Source: Wolfiporia cocos (taxonomy: Eukaryota; Basidiomycota; Agaricomycetes; Polyporales; Phaeolaceae). From it: 64,000 nucleotides of DNA. How positions within the stretch are numbered: the first letter of the stretch is position 1; each line of letters begins with the position of its first letter. The DNA lies in assembly GCA_029448655.1 (NCBI GenBank), contig JACCLO010000002.1, positions 2,232,001 through 2,296,000 of the forward strand. Reading direction: 5' to 3'. The notes under the pieces were generated by a model. It was given only the letters and a program-made list of their open reading frames with translations, made no database searches and had not been told where the DNA came from. Positions 22,374 to 33,385 of this stretch are shown here, in pieces. Made by a program: the position numbers and the translations under genes.

Positions 22374-23141
22374 TCAAAAGGTCACCCATGCACCCAAGAA
22401 GACTCCGCTAAAAGCAACAGCGAGACTTGTCAATAATGAGCGAGATACCGTGTACGGCGACATCGCGGCATTAGATGACGTCGTTGGGCTTGTCGATGTG
22501 CTAAAGACGAAGTGAACACGGATTCCAACGACGGCGAACCTCGCATACCTTGAGCTAATACCTGTGGCGGAGGAGGCGGCACCCGAGAGGTCGCTGGACA
22601 AATCGGAGCCGATCTTGCTGGTGGCTTCCGTATACACAGATCCTGCGAACGATGTGACCACGCCGGCAGCGCTGGTCGCCAGAGTGATGGCTTCACCACC
22701 CGCGGACGTCACCACCGTGAATGCATGTCCACCCTCCGCTACATGGGAATGAGGATCGGGCGTGACAGCTAGGCGAGACAGTCACTAACAGGTGATATAG
22801 GTCGCCACCTCGCCACCGATTGAAGTAGCATCAGTGAAGATGCTGCCGCCAAGAGACGTAGCATCCGTGAAGATCGACCCCGCTATAAATTATCCGTTAA
22901 TACAATGAGGAAGATCCGCCCCACTGAGCAACGAACCTACGGATGTCGCCTCAGAGGCGAGAGACCCCGCGTCCGAAGTCACCGAGTCGAAAAGGCTATT
23001 TACTAAGCAGCGAGACGTGAGCAGGCTGTCGACATTGGTTTCGCCTGACTAACCTTGCCGCTTCTCCTCTGCAAGGCTGGCATTGCTAGCTGCAGCGAAT
23101 GCGAGCAGTGCGCACACGGTTGCGAAAGGCTTGGCGAGCAT
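22374..23141 (-). CDS. Secreted Ser/Thr/Gly-rich repeat protein, probably GPI-anchored
   Basis: Unrecognised secreted protein, likely cell-surface. Five exons on the minus strand, 23054-23141, 22937-23002, 22790-22882, 22549-22738 and 22374-22500, encode 187 residues. The first 22 residues form a clear signal peptide (KPFATVCALLAFAAASNAS), followed by EEKRQ, a possible Kex2-like processing site. The mature part is built of degenerate repeats such as GSIFTDATSLG / GSIFTDATSIG and SEATS-type units, rich in S, T, A and G and with almost no charged or aromatic residues. The C-terminus is a 20-residue hydrophobic segment (LLTSLAVAFSGVFLGAWVTF) ending the protein, as in GPI-attachment signals. Exon borders rest on splice signals and frame only, so details are less sure. 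Function not assigned. Confidence 0.78.
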
Positions 23142-23451
23142 TGTGGTAGCAGTGGGGGGCCACGGGGGAAGCGAAGGGAAAAGTGGGCGAGCTCATTCGG
23201 ATCCGAGGGTATATATATACGCCATGAGCGCGCATTCTGAGCAGCCCGCACCGCTTCCATGCTAGCGGATGCTCCCTATACGCTGGTCGCCAGCGCTACA
23301 ATGAGCCGGTGCGCAGCGGTTGCTCCATCACTCCTGACAGATCTGCGATCTCCCATCCGACAGGGACCCATAATCACGTGCATGCCACTTACCGTTTCGG
23401 GACATCGCGGTCACATCGTCGCGATCGGTCATCTTGCACGCCACCGAAACC
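23142..23451. promoter_or_regulatory. Divergent promoter between GPI-type protein and RPE1
   Basis: A 310-bp interval between two diverging starts. A TATATATATA run at 23210-23219 lies about 70 bp upstream of the minus-strand gene and is a good TATA-box candidate for it. Assignment is from position and sequence only. Confidence 0.5.
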
Positions 23452-24486
23452 ATGCCTCGCGCAATCATCTCTCCCTCCGTCCTTGCCTCCGACTTCGGCC
23501 AGCTCACTGCGGAATGTAAGCGGATGATCAAGGGCGGCGCGGAATGGCTACATATGGGTATGTGCGTCTGTACCGTCTCGAAGACACCCTGACTGAAACG
23601 CGCACTCGGATAGATGTAATGGACGGGTGAACGATCCGTGGCTACTTACAACTTCCAATCATCACTCATGCTATTATTAGTCATTTTGTACCCAACATCA
23701 CCATGGGTGAGTACGGCGCTCTATCAGTGCAGCCGTCGCGATCATACTCAGTCATCACCGCAGGTGCGCCCATTCTCGGATGCGTGTCCAAAGGTGTCCC
23801 AGGCATCTTCATGGATTGCCACATGATGGTCGCACAGCCAGAGAAGGTACGGCCTCACTGGCGTTTTCTCTCACGACGACCTGCGCGCACTGACTGTTTG
23901 ATATCTGTGGGCAGTGGGTGAACGACATCGCTGATGCAGGTGGAGCCCTGTACTGCTTCCACATCGAGGCTACCTGTACGTCCCATGCAGATGTGCGGAT
24001 GACATCGGATAGATCTTGCGCCCGCAGCTGACCCGGTCTCGCTCATCCACGCGATCCACGAGCGCAAGATGAAGGCGGGTGTGGCTATCTCGCCGGATAC
24101 TCCCTCGACTGCCATAACGGACGAGATCGGTGAATATGCAGACATGCTACTCGTCATGACAGTTTATCCTGGTACGTGCTGGCCGTGGCGCCTCGTGCTG
24201 CTCGTGACCGCAGCACTCAATGAGATCATGCTGTGCAGGGCGCGGTGGCCAAAAATTCTTGGAGCGCTGCGTACCGAAGGTAACAGAGCTGCGCGCCCGC
24301 TTCCCCAACAAGGACATCGAGGTCGACGGCGGTGTTGGCCCGAAGACCATTGACGTGTGTGCCGATGCAGGAAGCAATGTCATCGTTGCTGGTACAGCCA
24401 TCTTCAATGCGCCGCAGCCAGAGGAGGTCATTGCACTGCTCAAGAGGACTGTTGAGACTGCTCAGGCCAAGATCGCGTCGAAGTAA
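23452..24486 (+). CDS. RPE1: Ribulose-phosphate 3-epimerase
   Basis: Pentose-phosphate pathway enzyme interconverting ribulose-5-phosphate and xylulose-5-phosphate in the cytosol. Seven exons, 23452-23557, 23614-23626, 23681-23706, 23764-23846, 23915-23975, 24028-24171 and 24239-24486, encode 226 residues, the normal size. TIM-barrel signature motifs are present: ISPSVLASDF at the start, the metal-binding HMDVMDGHFVPNI (spread over three exons, one of them 13 nt), DCHMMVAQPEKW, ADMLLVMTVYPG-GGQKF, and VDGGVGPKTIDVCADAGSN. The protein ends TAQAKIASK. Sequence in the central loop is as expected, with no missing catalytic residue seen. Confidence 0.96.
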
Positions 24487-24915
24487 TAATGTATACCGGA
24501 ATATATCAATGTAGCCTTGCAATGTCGATGTTCGATCAGTAGTTGGTAGCTGTATAAATTGAGGATGTAGGTAGCTCAAACAATGCCGTCCATTGACCGA
24601 ACGAAGGATGTAGCCTATAGAAGCACGGACAGCCCAGAAACATCCCCAAGTCCAGCCCGCAAGACGTATCCAAGCGAGCGTCATGATTCCATTACATTAC
24701 AGGGACGTAGCCGTATGGTGATGGTGCGGTATGACATTAAAAATATAGTATCCATGGGATGGGATTAGGGTTGTCTAGATGAACCCGCGAGGAGACTATT
24801 GGCGCAGCGAACCGCATTACCTGTGCAGTTCCCTCCTGCGCTGCAGGAATCCGGGCGCGGGGCGGTGCTGCGAGGCAGACGGGCGCGGGGAGTGAGGGTT
24901 TCGTGTGGGAGAGGA
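24487..24915. other. Convergent 3' intergenic region
   Basis: About 430 bp between the ends of RPE1 and the glycosyltransferase gene. Expected to hold both 3' UTRs. No coding sequence or structured element recognised. Confidence 0.35.
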
Positions 24916-27381
24916 TCACCACCTTAGCCACTCCCCATACATGTTCGGCCTCTCTCCACGAATGTATGCCTCAAATGTCCGTTTCAAAACGGTTGCCCAG
25001 TCGAGGTCCTGCTTATCGTAAGCTACCAGATCCTCCTCCACCTCAGCGTTAGGGTTGCTCGCAGCAGCAGCAGCGCGCGCAATGCGCTCGCCGTTGATGA
25101 ACCGTTCGCCGAGGTCAGGCCAATTCCGTGCAGAGTCAAACGGCTTCCACCTTCACAGAAGAGTAGGGTCAGCGGTGCACACGGATCCTTCACCAGTGAC
25201 CCACCAGAAGTTGTGAAAGTGATAGGAGTAGGCGCCCTTGAAGAAGCCATCGAAGCCTAACGCTGCAGGAGCCGCACTTGTGTCGCGAGGTGTGTCGAAG
25301 AACTGTGCGAACCTGTGACCGAAAGTCGACATGGTCAGAAGCTGGGTAAGCGAGAACCTTGAACTCACTCAGGCAAGTAGGGCTGCGGGGGACGGTCCCT
25401 TTGGAAGTTTTCGGTGTTCAGCCATGCGGAGTCGAACAACGCGTCAGGCAGCCGCAACAGAAGACCTTCCAGGTAAGCGTCCTTGGTATATCTCGAGATC
25501 GTCATAGGATGGAAGTCCAAGTTGTTCTTGAGCGCTGTCCGGAACAAGAAGGTCCCCAGTGCAGAATTCTTGTTCATACGCAACACGGCTGTGTTGTACT
25601 TTTCCAAGCGCGACCACCGGTAAGCAAATGCACCCCTCCAGCCCCACAGCTCCTCCCAATCACGAAGGAAGATCGTGTCCGCGTCAAGGTAAATACCTCC
25701 AAACCGGTGACAAAGCACGAATCGCGCCATGTCCGACAGAATGACAGACAACCTATCATACGACGAGGCCGACTTGGAACCGACACGGTTAACCTTGTCA
25801 TCTTCGTCGTTGGCGTACTTGTTGGCCGTGGTGGTGACGGCCTTCGTGCCACCTTCACCGTCCGCCTCGTTGGTCTCCTCCTCCACGACGTTGACCTGTT
25901 CGTTAACCGGGACCTTCTCCACATAACCTCCCGAGTTGAACAAGCTGTCCCGCAATGCTCTCCATTCATCCTTCAATTCCGGCACACCGTCCAGCTGCTC
26001 AGTCGTGTTCCACAGCTTGAACTGAATGACATCTTTGAACCGTGGGTGCAGGAATGGCGACGCCCACGGGTTCGACTTCAGGTCGTTGTACATATCCCGT
26101 ACGGCATTTGGGTTGGGGACAGCAGCAGCCGGTCCGGGGTTGATCCATAACCAGAACTTGGGGCGGCAGATGCTGGGGTCAAGATGGTCATCGCCGAGGT
26201 GTAGACCGAGATTCTGAGTGAAAAGGAAGGACAACAGAGCAAGATAGGGTTTGTCTGTGAACGGACCGGTCCAGAACATGTGGAATAGACGAGGGTTCTC
26301 GTCATCGCAAGGAACGGGCTGATCCTTGTACGGACGGTACTTGGGAGGCGCAGGCAAGTGCAATGGGGCCTCCCAGTCCACTCCTCGCCGCTTCGAGAAG
26401 TCGGTGCTGATGTCTGCCTTGCCCTGGGTTTTCAGCGCGTAATTCGGCTTGTGCATGGCGTCTGGCTCTGTGATGTTGTCCGACGCCCCGTCCTCCACGT
26501 AGATGTACTTCCAGTCGTCCATCTTCCCTCTCCTGACTCGTGCCTGGTTGTCCAACCCACCGCCAGTTCGCAGAATCTCAAGGCAATCCCGCACGTACTA
26601 ATAAAAGGGTCAACAGACGAAGAAAGGCAGAATGTACATATCATATACCTTGCCCGTGGTGAAGTCACAGTGGTCCATAATCACGTCCATGTCCGCGACA
26701 CTCCCTGGCACCGGTCTGGGCGGGTACGCAGCATTGGGATACTTCGCCTGCAGGTCGAGATACACTCGCTTTGAGCCATTACCCAGCGTGTTCTGAACAG
26801 TTGGCGCCCTGTACCGCGAGGGGATGTTAGCCGACTTCTTTGCTGGCAGAGCTGGGTTGGCCGGGGGAGTCGTGAAGCCAATCTGTCTGGGAACTACGAA
26901 GATGTCAGCAAGTGTCACTATAGTGTGAACAGAGACGCGCACTTTTACGACTGCTTGGATAGTGTCCCGCGGCAATTTCCCACTCCCATATTCGCTGCAA
27001 GTCTTCTGGCCGGTATACCAGCGTAGGAGGGTCGCCCACTGAGGGGAACGTTGGCCATGCCTTTTCTTGTGTCGCGAATCGTTTATGGAGCGCGAACACA
27101 GTGAACACGGTGGCGAGAATGCTGAGGCACAAGAGCACTGGACCTCTCCTCCTCCCAAATCGGGTGACACTGAATTGGTGCAGTCGCGCGGGATTCGGGG
27201 CCATTATTCTCATGCGACGAGTGCGGACGCCAGGTATAGGTACTGATAAGGGTATGATCCAGGACGATGTGGGATGGTGTCGCTGCCATTTTTCGCGGAC
27301 AGCAGAGGAATGGGTTGGGAGACCGTAGCCGTTCCCACCGTAGCCATTCCCATTTGGGGGAAAATACACAGAGGACGCCAT
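24916..27381 (-). CDS. Type II membrane glycosyltransferase with DXD sugar-binding region (GT32-like)
   Basis: Probable Golgi glycosyltransferase. Five exons on the minus strand, 26943-27381, 26649-26893, 25369-26597, 25205-25312 and 24916-25150, encode 751 residues. After a roughly 75-residue cytosolic tail (Gly/Asn-rich, then Arg-rich) comes one membrane span, GPVLLCLSILATVFTVFAL, giving type II topology. A proline-rich stem follows. The catalytic part shows LFHMFWTGPFTDKPYL, then LSDMARFVLCHRFGGIYLD with the DXD motif at YLDADTIFL, as in the Gly_transf_sug (GT32) family, then YSYHFHNFWWKPFD near the end. A 50-residue acidic insert (VNVVEEETNEADGEGG) interrupts the catalytic domain. Sugar donor and acceptor cannot be told from sequence. 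The intron at 25151-25204 has a GTGGGT donor and an AAG acceptor. Confidence 0.88.
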
Positions 27382-27689
27382 GGCAGTGGGATGCCAACGC
27401 GGACGACGAGGACACCAGCGACCAGGAGAGGAGTGACCGGCGAGTTAGAGGTAGTAGGCTAAGGTAACAGGACAAGCTGCAGAGACCGAACGAAGTCGCG
27501 CAGCTTATGATTGCCACGTGAACACCAGAGACGATCACCGCCTTGACTACGGAGAATACTCCACGAGCCCATGTCGCTTAGTACACGGCGTTATAATTGC
27601 AAATTCAATACATGCAATGCTTCTATTCATTTCGCTTCTGCATAATCCTTACAGCCCTCGTTCAGTAATCTCAACAATACAGCCCTCCT
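27382..27689. other. Intergenic: glycosyltransferase promoter and pyruvate kinase 3' end
   Basis: About 310 bp between tandem minus-strand genes. No element recognised. Confidence 0.35.
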
Positions 27690-29984
27690 TTACAACCCCA
27701 GAGGCTGGTGATCCAGGTCGGCCAGGTCGGTGGGAACAGACAGAATGCGAACGGTGTTAGTGTGGCCCAAGCCGCCCTTCCAGCCCTGTACAGCGACAAC
27801 GGTGGTGCCCGTCTTGATGATGTTGAGCTTCAGCGCATTCCGCAGTCCGAAGCGGATGCGGTTGTCGACCTAGCAAGAGACACATCTATCTTAGCTTCGG
27901 CACGCATGCCTAAAATGATGAGCGCTCACATCTGTCTGCCATTGGTGGCTCTCAATGCCACGGGGCTCAGAGTACCAGAAGGGGTAGCAGCCGCGGTGCA
28001 GGTGGATCTGGCGGGCGGTCTGCTGGTTGCGCGTCACTGCAAAAGGAAGTTAGCGCGTAGAACCGCACACTTCCAATGATCGGAATTACCTGTAATGATG
28101 GGCACGGGAGGGCGGTACTTGGAAACAAGACGCGCCGTGTTACCGCTTGTGGATAGCACGATGATGGCGCTCGCGTTCTGCTCGAGCGCAGCACCAACGG
28201 CTGCCACTGCGACGGTCTCGGAGGTCTCCGTCGGACGGGGAGTTGCCAGCCTGAGCTCGTCGTACAGCGGAGGATAGCAAATCATGGACTCCGCAAGCAG
28301 ACAACATTCGGCCATCATGAGGACTGTGTCCAGTCAGTATGGATTGCAGTATGCGGCTGGCCAGTTACGTACCGGACTCAATTGGGTAGGCACCCTTCGC
28401 ACTCTCTCCGGACAACATGACACAGTCGGAGCCGTCGAGAACAGCATTGGCGACATCGCTGACTTCCGCACGAGTCGGCCTGGGGTTTTGCTACCAACAA
28501 GATATTTAGGTTGGATAGTATGGTTAGCTGAATATATACGTACCATCATGGACTATGAGAATTACAGAGACTTAGTCAATTGCGCTGCAAATCTTATAAC
28601 AATACAACTTACGTCGAGCATCTGCGTGGCAACGATGACGGGCTTGCCAGCAAGGTTGCACTTCGAGATCATCATCTTCTGAGCCATGAAGACCTGGCTA
28701 GGAGGAATCTCGATACCGAGGTCACCACGGGCGACCATGACACCATCGGTCTCCCTCAGGATCTCGTCGAAGTTCTCGACTCCCTGCAGGTTTTCAATCT
28801 TTACGATGATTTTGATGCTGGCACCATCAGGACCGAGGACCTGGCGAATCTCGCGGACATCATCTCCAGTGCGAATAAACGAAGCGAAGACCATGTCGAC
28901 TCCATTCTTGACACCGAAGCGCAAGTCGGCCTTGTCCTTCTCGGAAAGAGCAGGGAGGTCGACGGCGGTGTTGGGGAGGTTGACACCCTTGTGGGATGAG
29001 AGAGTGCCGTTGTTGATCGCACGAACGTGCACGTTGGTGCCGTCAATTGACAGAACCAGAAGAGACAGGATACCTGGGATCCTCAGCTGAGTAGGCACAG
29101 ACAGGCAAGGCTGCACTCTCCCGCACCATCATCGACATAGATCAGCTTTCCCGGCGCGGTAACCTTGGGGAGGTTTGCCTTTGACGAACGACTCAGCATA
29201 GATGCTTCCTGAGTCAGGGAAATGACATACATAGTCGACGAACATGACCTTGTCGTCGCAGATGTTGTAGTACTTGGTGTCCGTGGAGACGATGAACTCA
29301 TGGCCGGCAGAGATTTTAATCTGGTGAAACCATCTAGTCAACGTCATCATCAACTGACATTCTCGTACACTCACGTCCTTGTCGTCGCGCATGTTTCCAG
29401 TACGGATCTCAGGACCTTTCTGCAGAGCGATGTAATATTAGCCAATTGGTGTTAACCTTTGTCACGTAGGGATTACCGTGTCCAGAGCAATGGCAACGGG
29501 ACGGGAGTCGGGGGTGGCTGCAAGCTAAGTGAGATTGCGTATCCACTCGAGTAACGAACAATGTGGACATACCGGCAACCATCGCTCTCGTGTTGTCGAT
29601 GACGCTCTGGTGGTACTCGTACGAACCGTGCGAGAAGTTCATGCGCACTGCAGCGACCATGAGCAACAGAGCCACGACTTGTTTGTGGGAGTGCTCACCG
29701 ACGTTGACACCAGCGCGTACCAACTTGCCCAGCATCTCAACACTGTTCACCTTTGGACCTGAGCGTTCGTCAGCTTTCAAGACACGCGTCAATTTTACTC
29801 TGCTGCACGAACCAATGGTCGCAATGATGCAAGTCTATGCATGCTAGTCAGTGAACTATGGACTATATGCGCGTCGCTGAGGCAGGCATACCTTGCGGTG
29901 GAACTTAGTCTCCTCCGTAGGCACGGGGGCCTGGGTGATTTGCTGCTGGCTGAACCATTGGAGACGCGAAGAGACGTTGGTCAT
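27690..29984 (-). CDS. PYK1: Pyruvate kinase
   Basis: Glycolytic enzyme turning phosphoenolpyruvate and ADP into pyruvate and ATP. Thirteen exons on the minus strand: 29892-29984, 29813-29834, 29573-29758, 29477-29517, 29375-29419, 29231-29320, 29127-29178, 28613-29073, 28544-28552, 28373-28490, 28090-28323, 27930-28036 and 27690-27869, giving 545 residues. Visible motifs: [26 protein letters not shown], the B domain from [10 protein letters not shown], the active-site [17 protein letters not shown] with [12 protein letters not shown], and [21 protein letters not shown], where SMM is encoded by a 9-nt exon. The C-domain holds [13 protein letters not shown] and [13 protein letters not shown]. 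The high intron count is unusual for a highly expressed glycolytic gene. Confidence 0.97.
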
Positions 29985-30677
29985 GGTTGCTGTAGAAAGA
30001 GGTATGTGGCTGGGTTAGATGGGGGCACTCGTCTTATAAGCCAGATCTTTTGGGTCGGAGCGGAGCTAGAGGGGAGACGATGGCACGATGGATATCGTAA
30101 AAGTATGGGGTGCGCCGACTGGGCGCGTGCGCCGAAGCAAAGATGTCTGGTACGATTATTAGAAGTTGATGTGCACTCACAAAAATCGATGTGACTGAAA
30201 CCGAAGAACGTGCCTCCGCGTCCTAATTGGTTGAGGGAAGATTATACGAGGGATGGGAGGGTCAGGGGTCGAGGGGCAGACGAGTGCCCGCAGAGGATAT
30301 TTATGCTAACTATTAGGGCGCCGGACGCTGATCTGCGGGGAGTGTGCCTCGCACTCGACCGACTCGGGCGTGGACCCTGACGGAGCCTGACGCAGCGGCA
30401 TCGATTTCGGATCCAGCTTCTGCCGCTATTTACAGATGCATATGGCGGCGACCGCATAGCGAGCGCATGGCTATCTGGCCAAGCGCGTCTCAGCCCGTTC
30501 CGTGTCGGCGACCAAAGCATTTCAACCCATGTGCACTGTACAGAACATAACGAAACAGGAAGCTTTCGACGACTAGATTGTACTAGGCGGCCACGCAGAG
30601 CATCATGTACACCAAAGTCCGCAGAGCAGAGCTTATTCGCAATACAAATGAGACGGAAATATCCTCACCATTCGACG
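29985..30677. promoter_or_regulatory. Pyruvate kinase promoter region and CSL 3' end
   Basis: About 690 bp between tandem minus-strand genes. CTTATAAGAC, read on the minus strand at 30032-30041, lies about 50 bp before the pyruvate kinase ATG and could serve as a TATA element. The part near 30678 should hold the 3' UTR of the CSL gene. No coding sequence seen. Confidence 0.4.
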
Positions 30678-33089
30678 TCATATCACCCTGTACGTCCAAT
30701 TGTTTAGGTTGGCCTCCGCCGCTTCGACCGCTTGGGCCGCCATCCAGTCCCCGTTCTCGCCATTCCCAGTTCGTGGGATTGCTTGATCCATATCTTTGAA
30801 CAGATACTCGCAGGTCATCGCTCTCCCTGAGTGGTATCCGATTCCGTCATATGCTCGAATGAAAAGCAGGGGCAAGCTGCGCCCAGATAATCGATCCGCT
30901 TTAGATTGAAGTCGACTTCCATCGGCTACTTCGCTGGCGGCAGGGATCGCATCTTCTTCCAATGCTTTGAGCACTTCACCTTTGGAAGGCAGCTCTACCA
31001 TGACGATGGTATGCAGAGGACCGAGGACAGTGTGGTTCATGCTCGGATGCGGGAATGTGCCTGTAGTGATCGCAGTGGTCCCTATCCTCAGCTGACCTTC
31101 GTTCGGCGCCGTGGCAATGAAAGGAGGGATCATGGGTGACTTGCCGCCTATTGGTGCCGCCTGGAAGACTCTGGTGCGCAAGGGTCCTATCGGGCCTAGA
31201 TAGACATCCAAAGGCTCGACAGCTCGCGTCGTCGGGTGCTCATAGAAGAAGTTGGACGCCGTGAGTTCCAGAATCTCGAGGTCTTGTTCAACGCGGTGAA
31301 GAGGCGCAGTGAAGAGCGTCGGAAATGGAGTGATTGGAATGGCAGGAATCTGATTGTTCTGCCCGAATGCGTCGAAGAAGGTATATTGGAACTTCGCTAC
31401 GGTGAAGGGTGAATCAGAGAGATTAACAATTGAACGAGCGCGCAACATACATATGCCAACGATCGTCCAGCACAGATAGTCATCCACTTCATCAATGACT
31501 ACGGTTGCCCCATCTCGGACTTCTTCGCGCTGGCGGGGAGCTTGGAATAAAAGAGGATGCGTCCCAGCTTGGTTAGCCGCTCCAGGTGTGTGGGGCACAA
31601 CAACACCTGGGGTTCCAGGTACTGGACCTGCCGCAGACAAGTAATGGCGGGTTCCGTCGGTGTTCAACCGTTGCAGGGCGATCTTCTGCATCTGGCTGAC
31701 GGGCCCATTATCATCAGGTACGATCTTCCCCTTGTCAACTTTGCGGATAACAAGCGGTGGTGTCTCAATGCTGGTGATTGTGTCCCTCAGGATGATCGTG
31801 CTGCCATACGAGACAGTCTGCGGTCCGGCTATATACAAGGATCGTGAGTACTTGACAGGGATAAATTCCAGGATCACGTGGTAGCGCACCGATGGGACCG
31901 GGATCGTTCGGTGGCGGCGGCGGTCTACGTATGACTTCCACGTTGAAGGCAGACCAGGCGACATTACTCGCGCACATTTGACGCGACTCGACGGCCATAT
32001 ATTTGGTGCGTACAGTCTGCGAATTGATACGATTGAACAATGATACTGGGCCTCCAGCCAAGATGCACGAGGAGATACTCCGCGTCTTGGCTGTCTTCTT
32101 GGATGGCTTCGAGATGATGGTGACCGGCGCAGAGTCAAACGATGCCCAAACGCGCGGTATGCCGGTAGGTTCGCTCCCGTCAGGCCCGGAAGGTGGAGGC
32201 TCTGCTATGTCAAGAGACAGCTGAAAGCTCTTTGTCTTCGCTGTTCCTGACACATGCAAGAACTTGAAGCTGGCATTCAAATTGTGATCCAAAGGCGCCT
32301 TCTGCTCGAATGATCGCTCCCCTGACTCTGTCACCACAGCCATCGACATTTGCTGCTGCCTCATATTCCACATAGGTCCTTCAATGTGTACGACGGGAGG
32401 AGGACAAAGAAAACGCTTCTCCGTCCCGTACGATTTCTGCGCCACAGCCGCGTGCAGGCAGAGAACCGTAGTCATGGGCATAGCGCGCGCTGAATCGCTG
32501 GACGTATGATCACGAACGACGCGTCTGATTTTGTTATGGGGATCTTCCGCGTCGGTCTCTTCCAGTCTTCGCTTCTGCCCCGTCCGCTGCACGCTCGCTC
32601 ATCAACCCCATGAACGGTATGCGCGGATATGGATACTCACAGGCTCCGTATTCGAGGAACCTGCGGCCGCGTTAGCGTTATCCGCTTGTACTGCTGGGAC
32701 TGTGGGAGGCGGCATGCCATTCCAATGCACCGAAGGACCATTGGATGGCCCAGGAACCTGCCTTGCCGCCTCCAGAATAGATTGTACAGCCTGATCATCG
32801 GAAGGACCATCATGCAGCTGGCCGTTAATTAAACGACCATCTCCTGAAGGAGGCGGAGGGGGTGCAGGATGGTTGTTTGACACCTAGAGCGTGTTAGGAA
32901 ACACGGTTCAGGTTGAAGCTAGAGGTGTAACATTACAAGCAAGCTCAAGTCAGAAGGTTGCTGTGGCGTAGTCGACCGTGACGCCTCCTGATTAGGCGGC
33001 GCAAGATGGTCCTGGCTACCTGCAATTGTAGCAGGCGCCATGTGCGGCGGCGGGTGGAGGGGATTGGCGAACGGGAGTATCGTTCGCAT
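30678..33089 (-). CDS. CSL-family transcription factor (RBP-J / Su(H) / Lag-1 type)
   Basis: DNA-binding transcription factor related to animal CSL and fission-yeast Cbf11/Cbf12. Five exons on the minus strand, 32937-33089, 32641-32883, 31890-32586, 31451-31828 and 30678-31396, encode 729 residues. The first 135 residues are Pro/Ser-rich and unstructured; KRRLEETD and NKIRRVVRD look like nuclear localisation signals. The Rel-like N-terminal domain carries the DNA-contacting KRFLCPPPVVHIEGPMW. The beta-trefoil domain follows with ILAGGPVSLFNRINSQTVRT, matching the CSL core, then GSTIILRDTITSIETPPLVI and DDYLCWTIVGISKFQYTFFD. A C-terminal Rel/IPT domain starts at LDVYLGPIGPLRTRVF, and the protein ends after LLFIRAYDGIGYHSGR. 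A TATATAA run at 33184-33190 lies upstream. The start at 33089 is the most likely of several in-frame ATGs. Confidence 0.9.
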
Positions 33090-33183
33090 AGCGAGCCTCA
33101 GGACTAAGAGCGAGTCTGTATAGCTGTGGGAATTGTCGAGTGTGGGAGTGGGAACAAAACTGATTTTTACCCACGCGCGTCGA

Positions 33184-33190
33184 TTATATA
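33184..33190 (-). promoter_or_regulatory. Possible TATA box of the CSL gene
   Basis: TATATAA read on the minus strand, about 95 bp upstream of the chosen ATG. Position fits a core promoter; no further support. Confidence 0.4.
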
Positions 33191-33385
33191 GCGACCGTGA
33201 CGACCCCGTGGACTGGACAGCGACCACCCCGCCTCCGGGGTCCTCCGGCGGCTGCTCGGCCGCTACCTTCAGAATGCAACTCACTCTATCTCTGCCAAGT
33301 TACCATCTGTTCGCTCGCACGAAGTTCCTTCATAATCCCTACCATTCGCAGGCTGACAGCGCCGACAACCACGCGCTCGCCGTGA

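Noticed and set aside
25359..26150. 263-codon open frame on the plus strand
   Set aside because: It lies antisense to the well-supported glycosyltransferase exon 25369-26597, has biased composition and no family resemblance; a shadow of the real gene.
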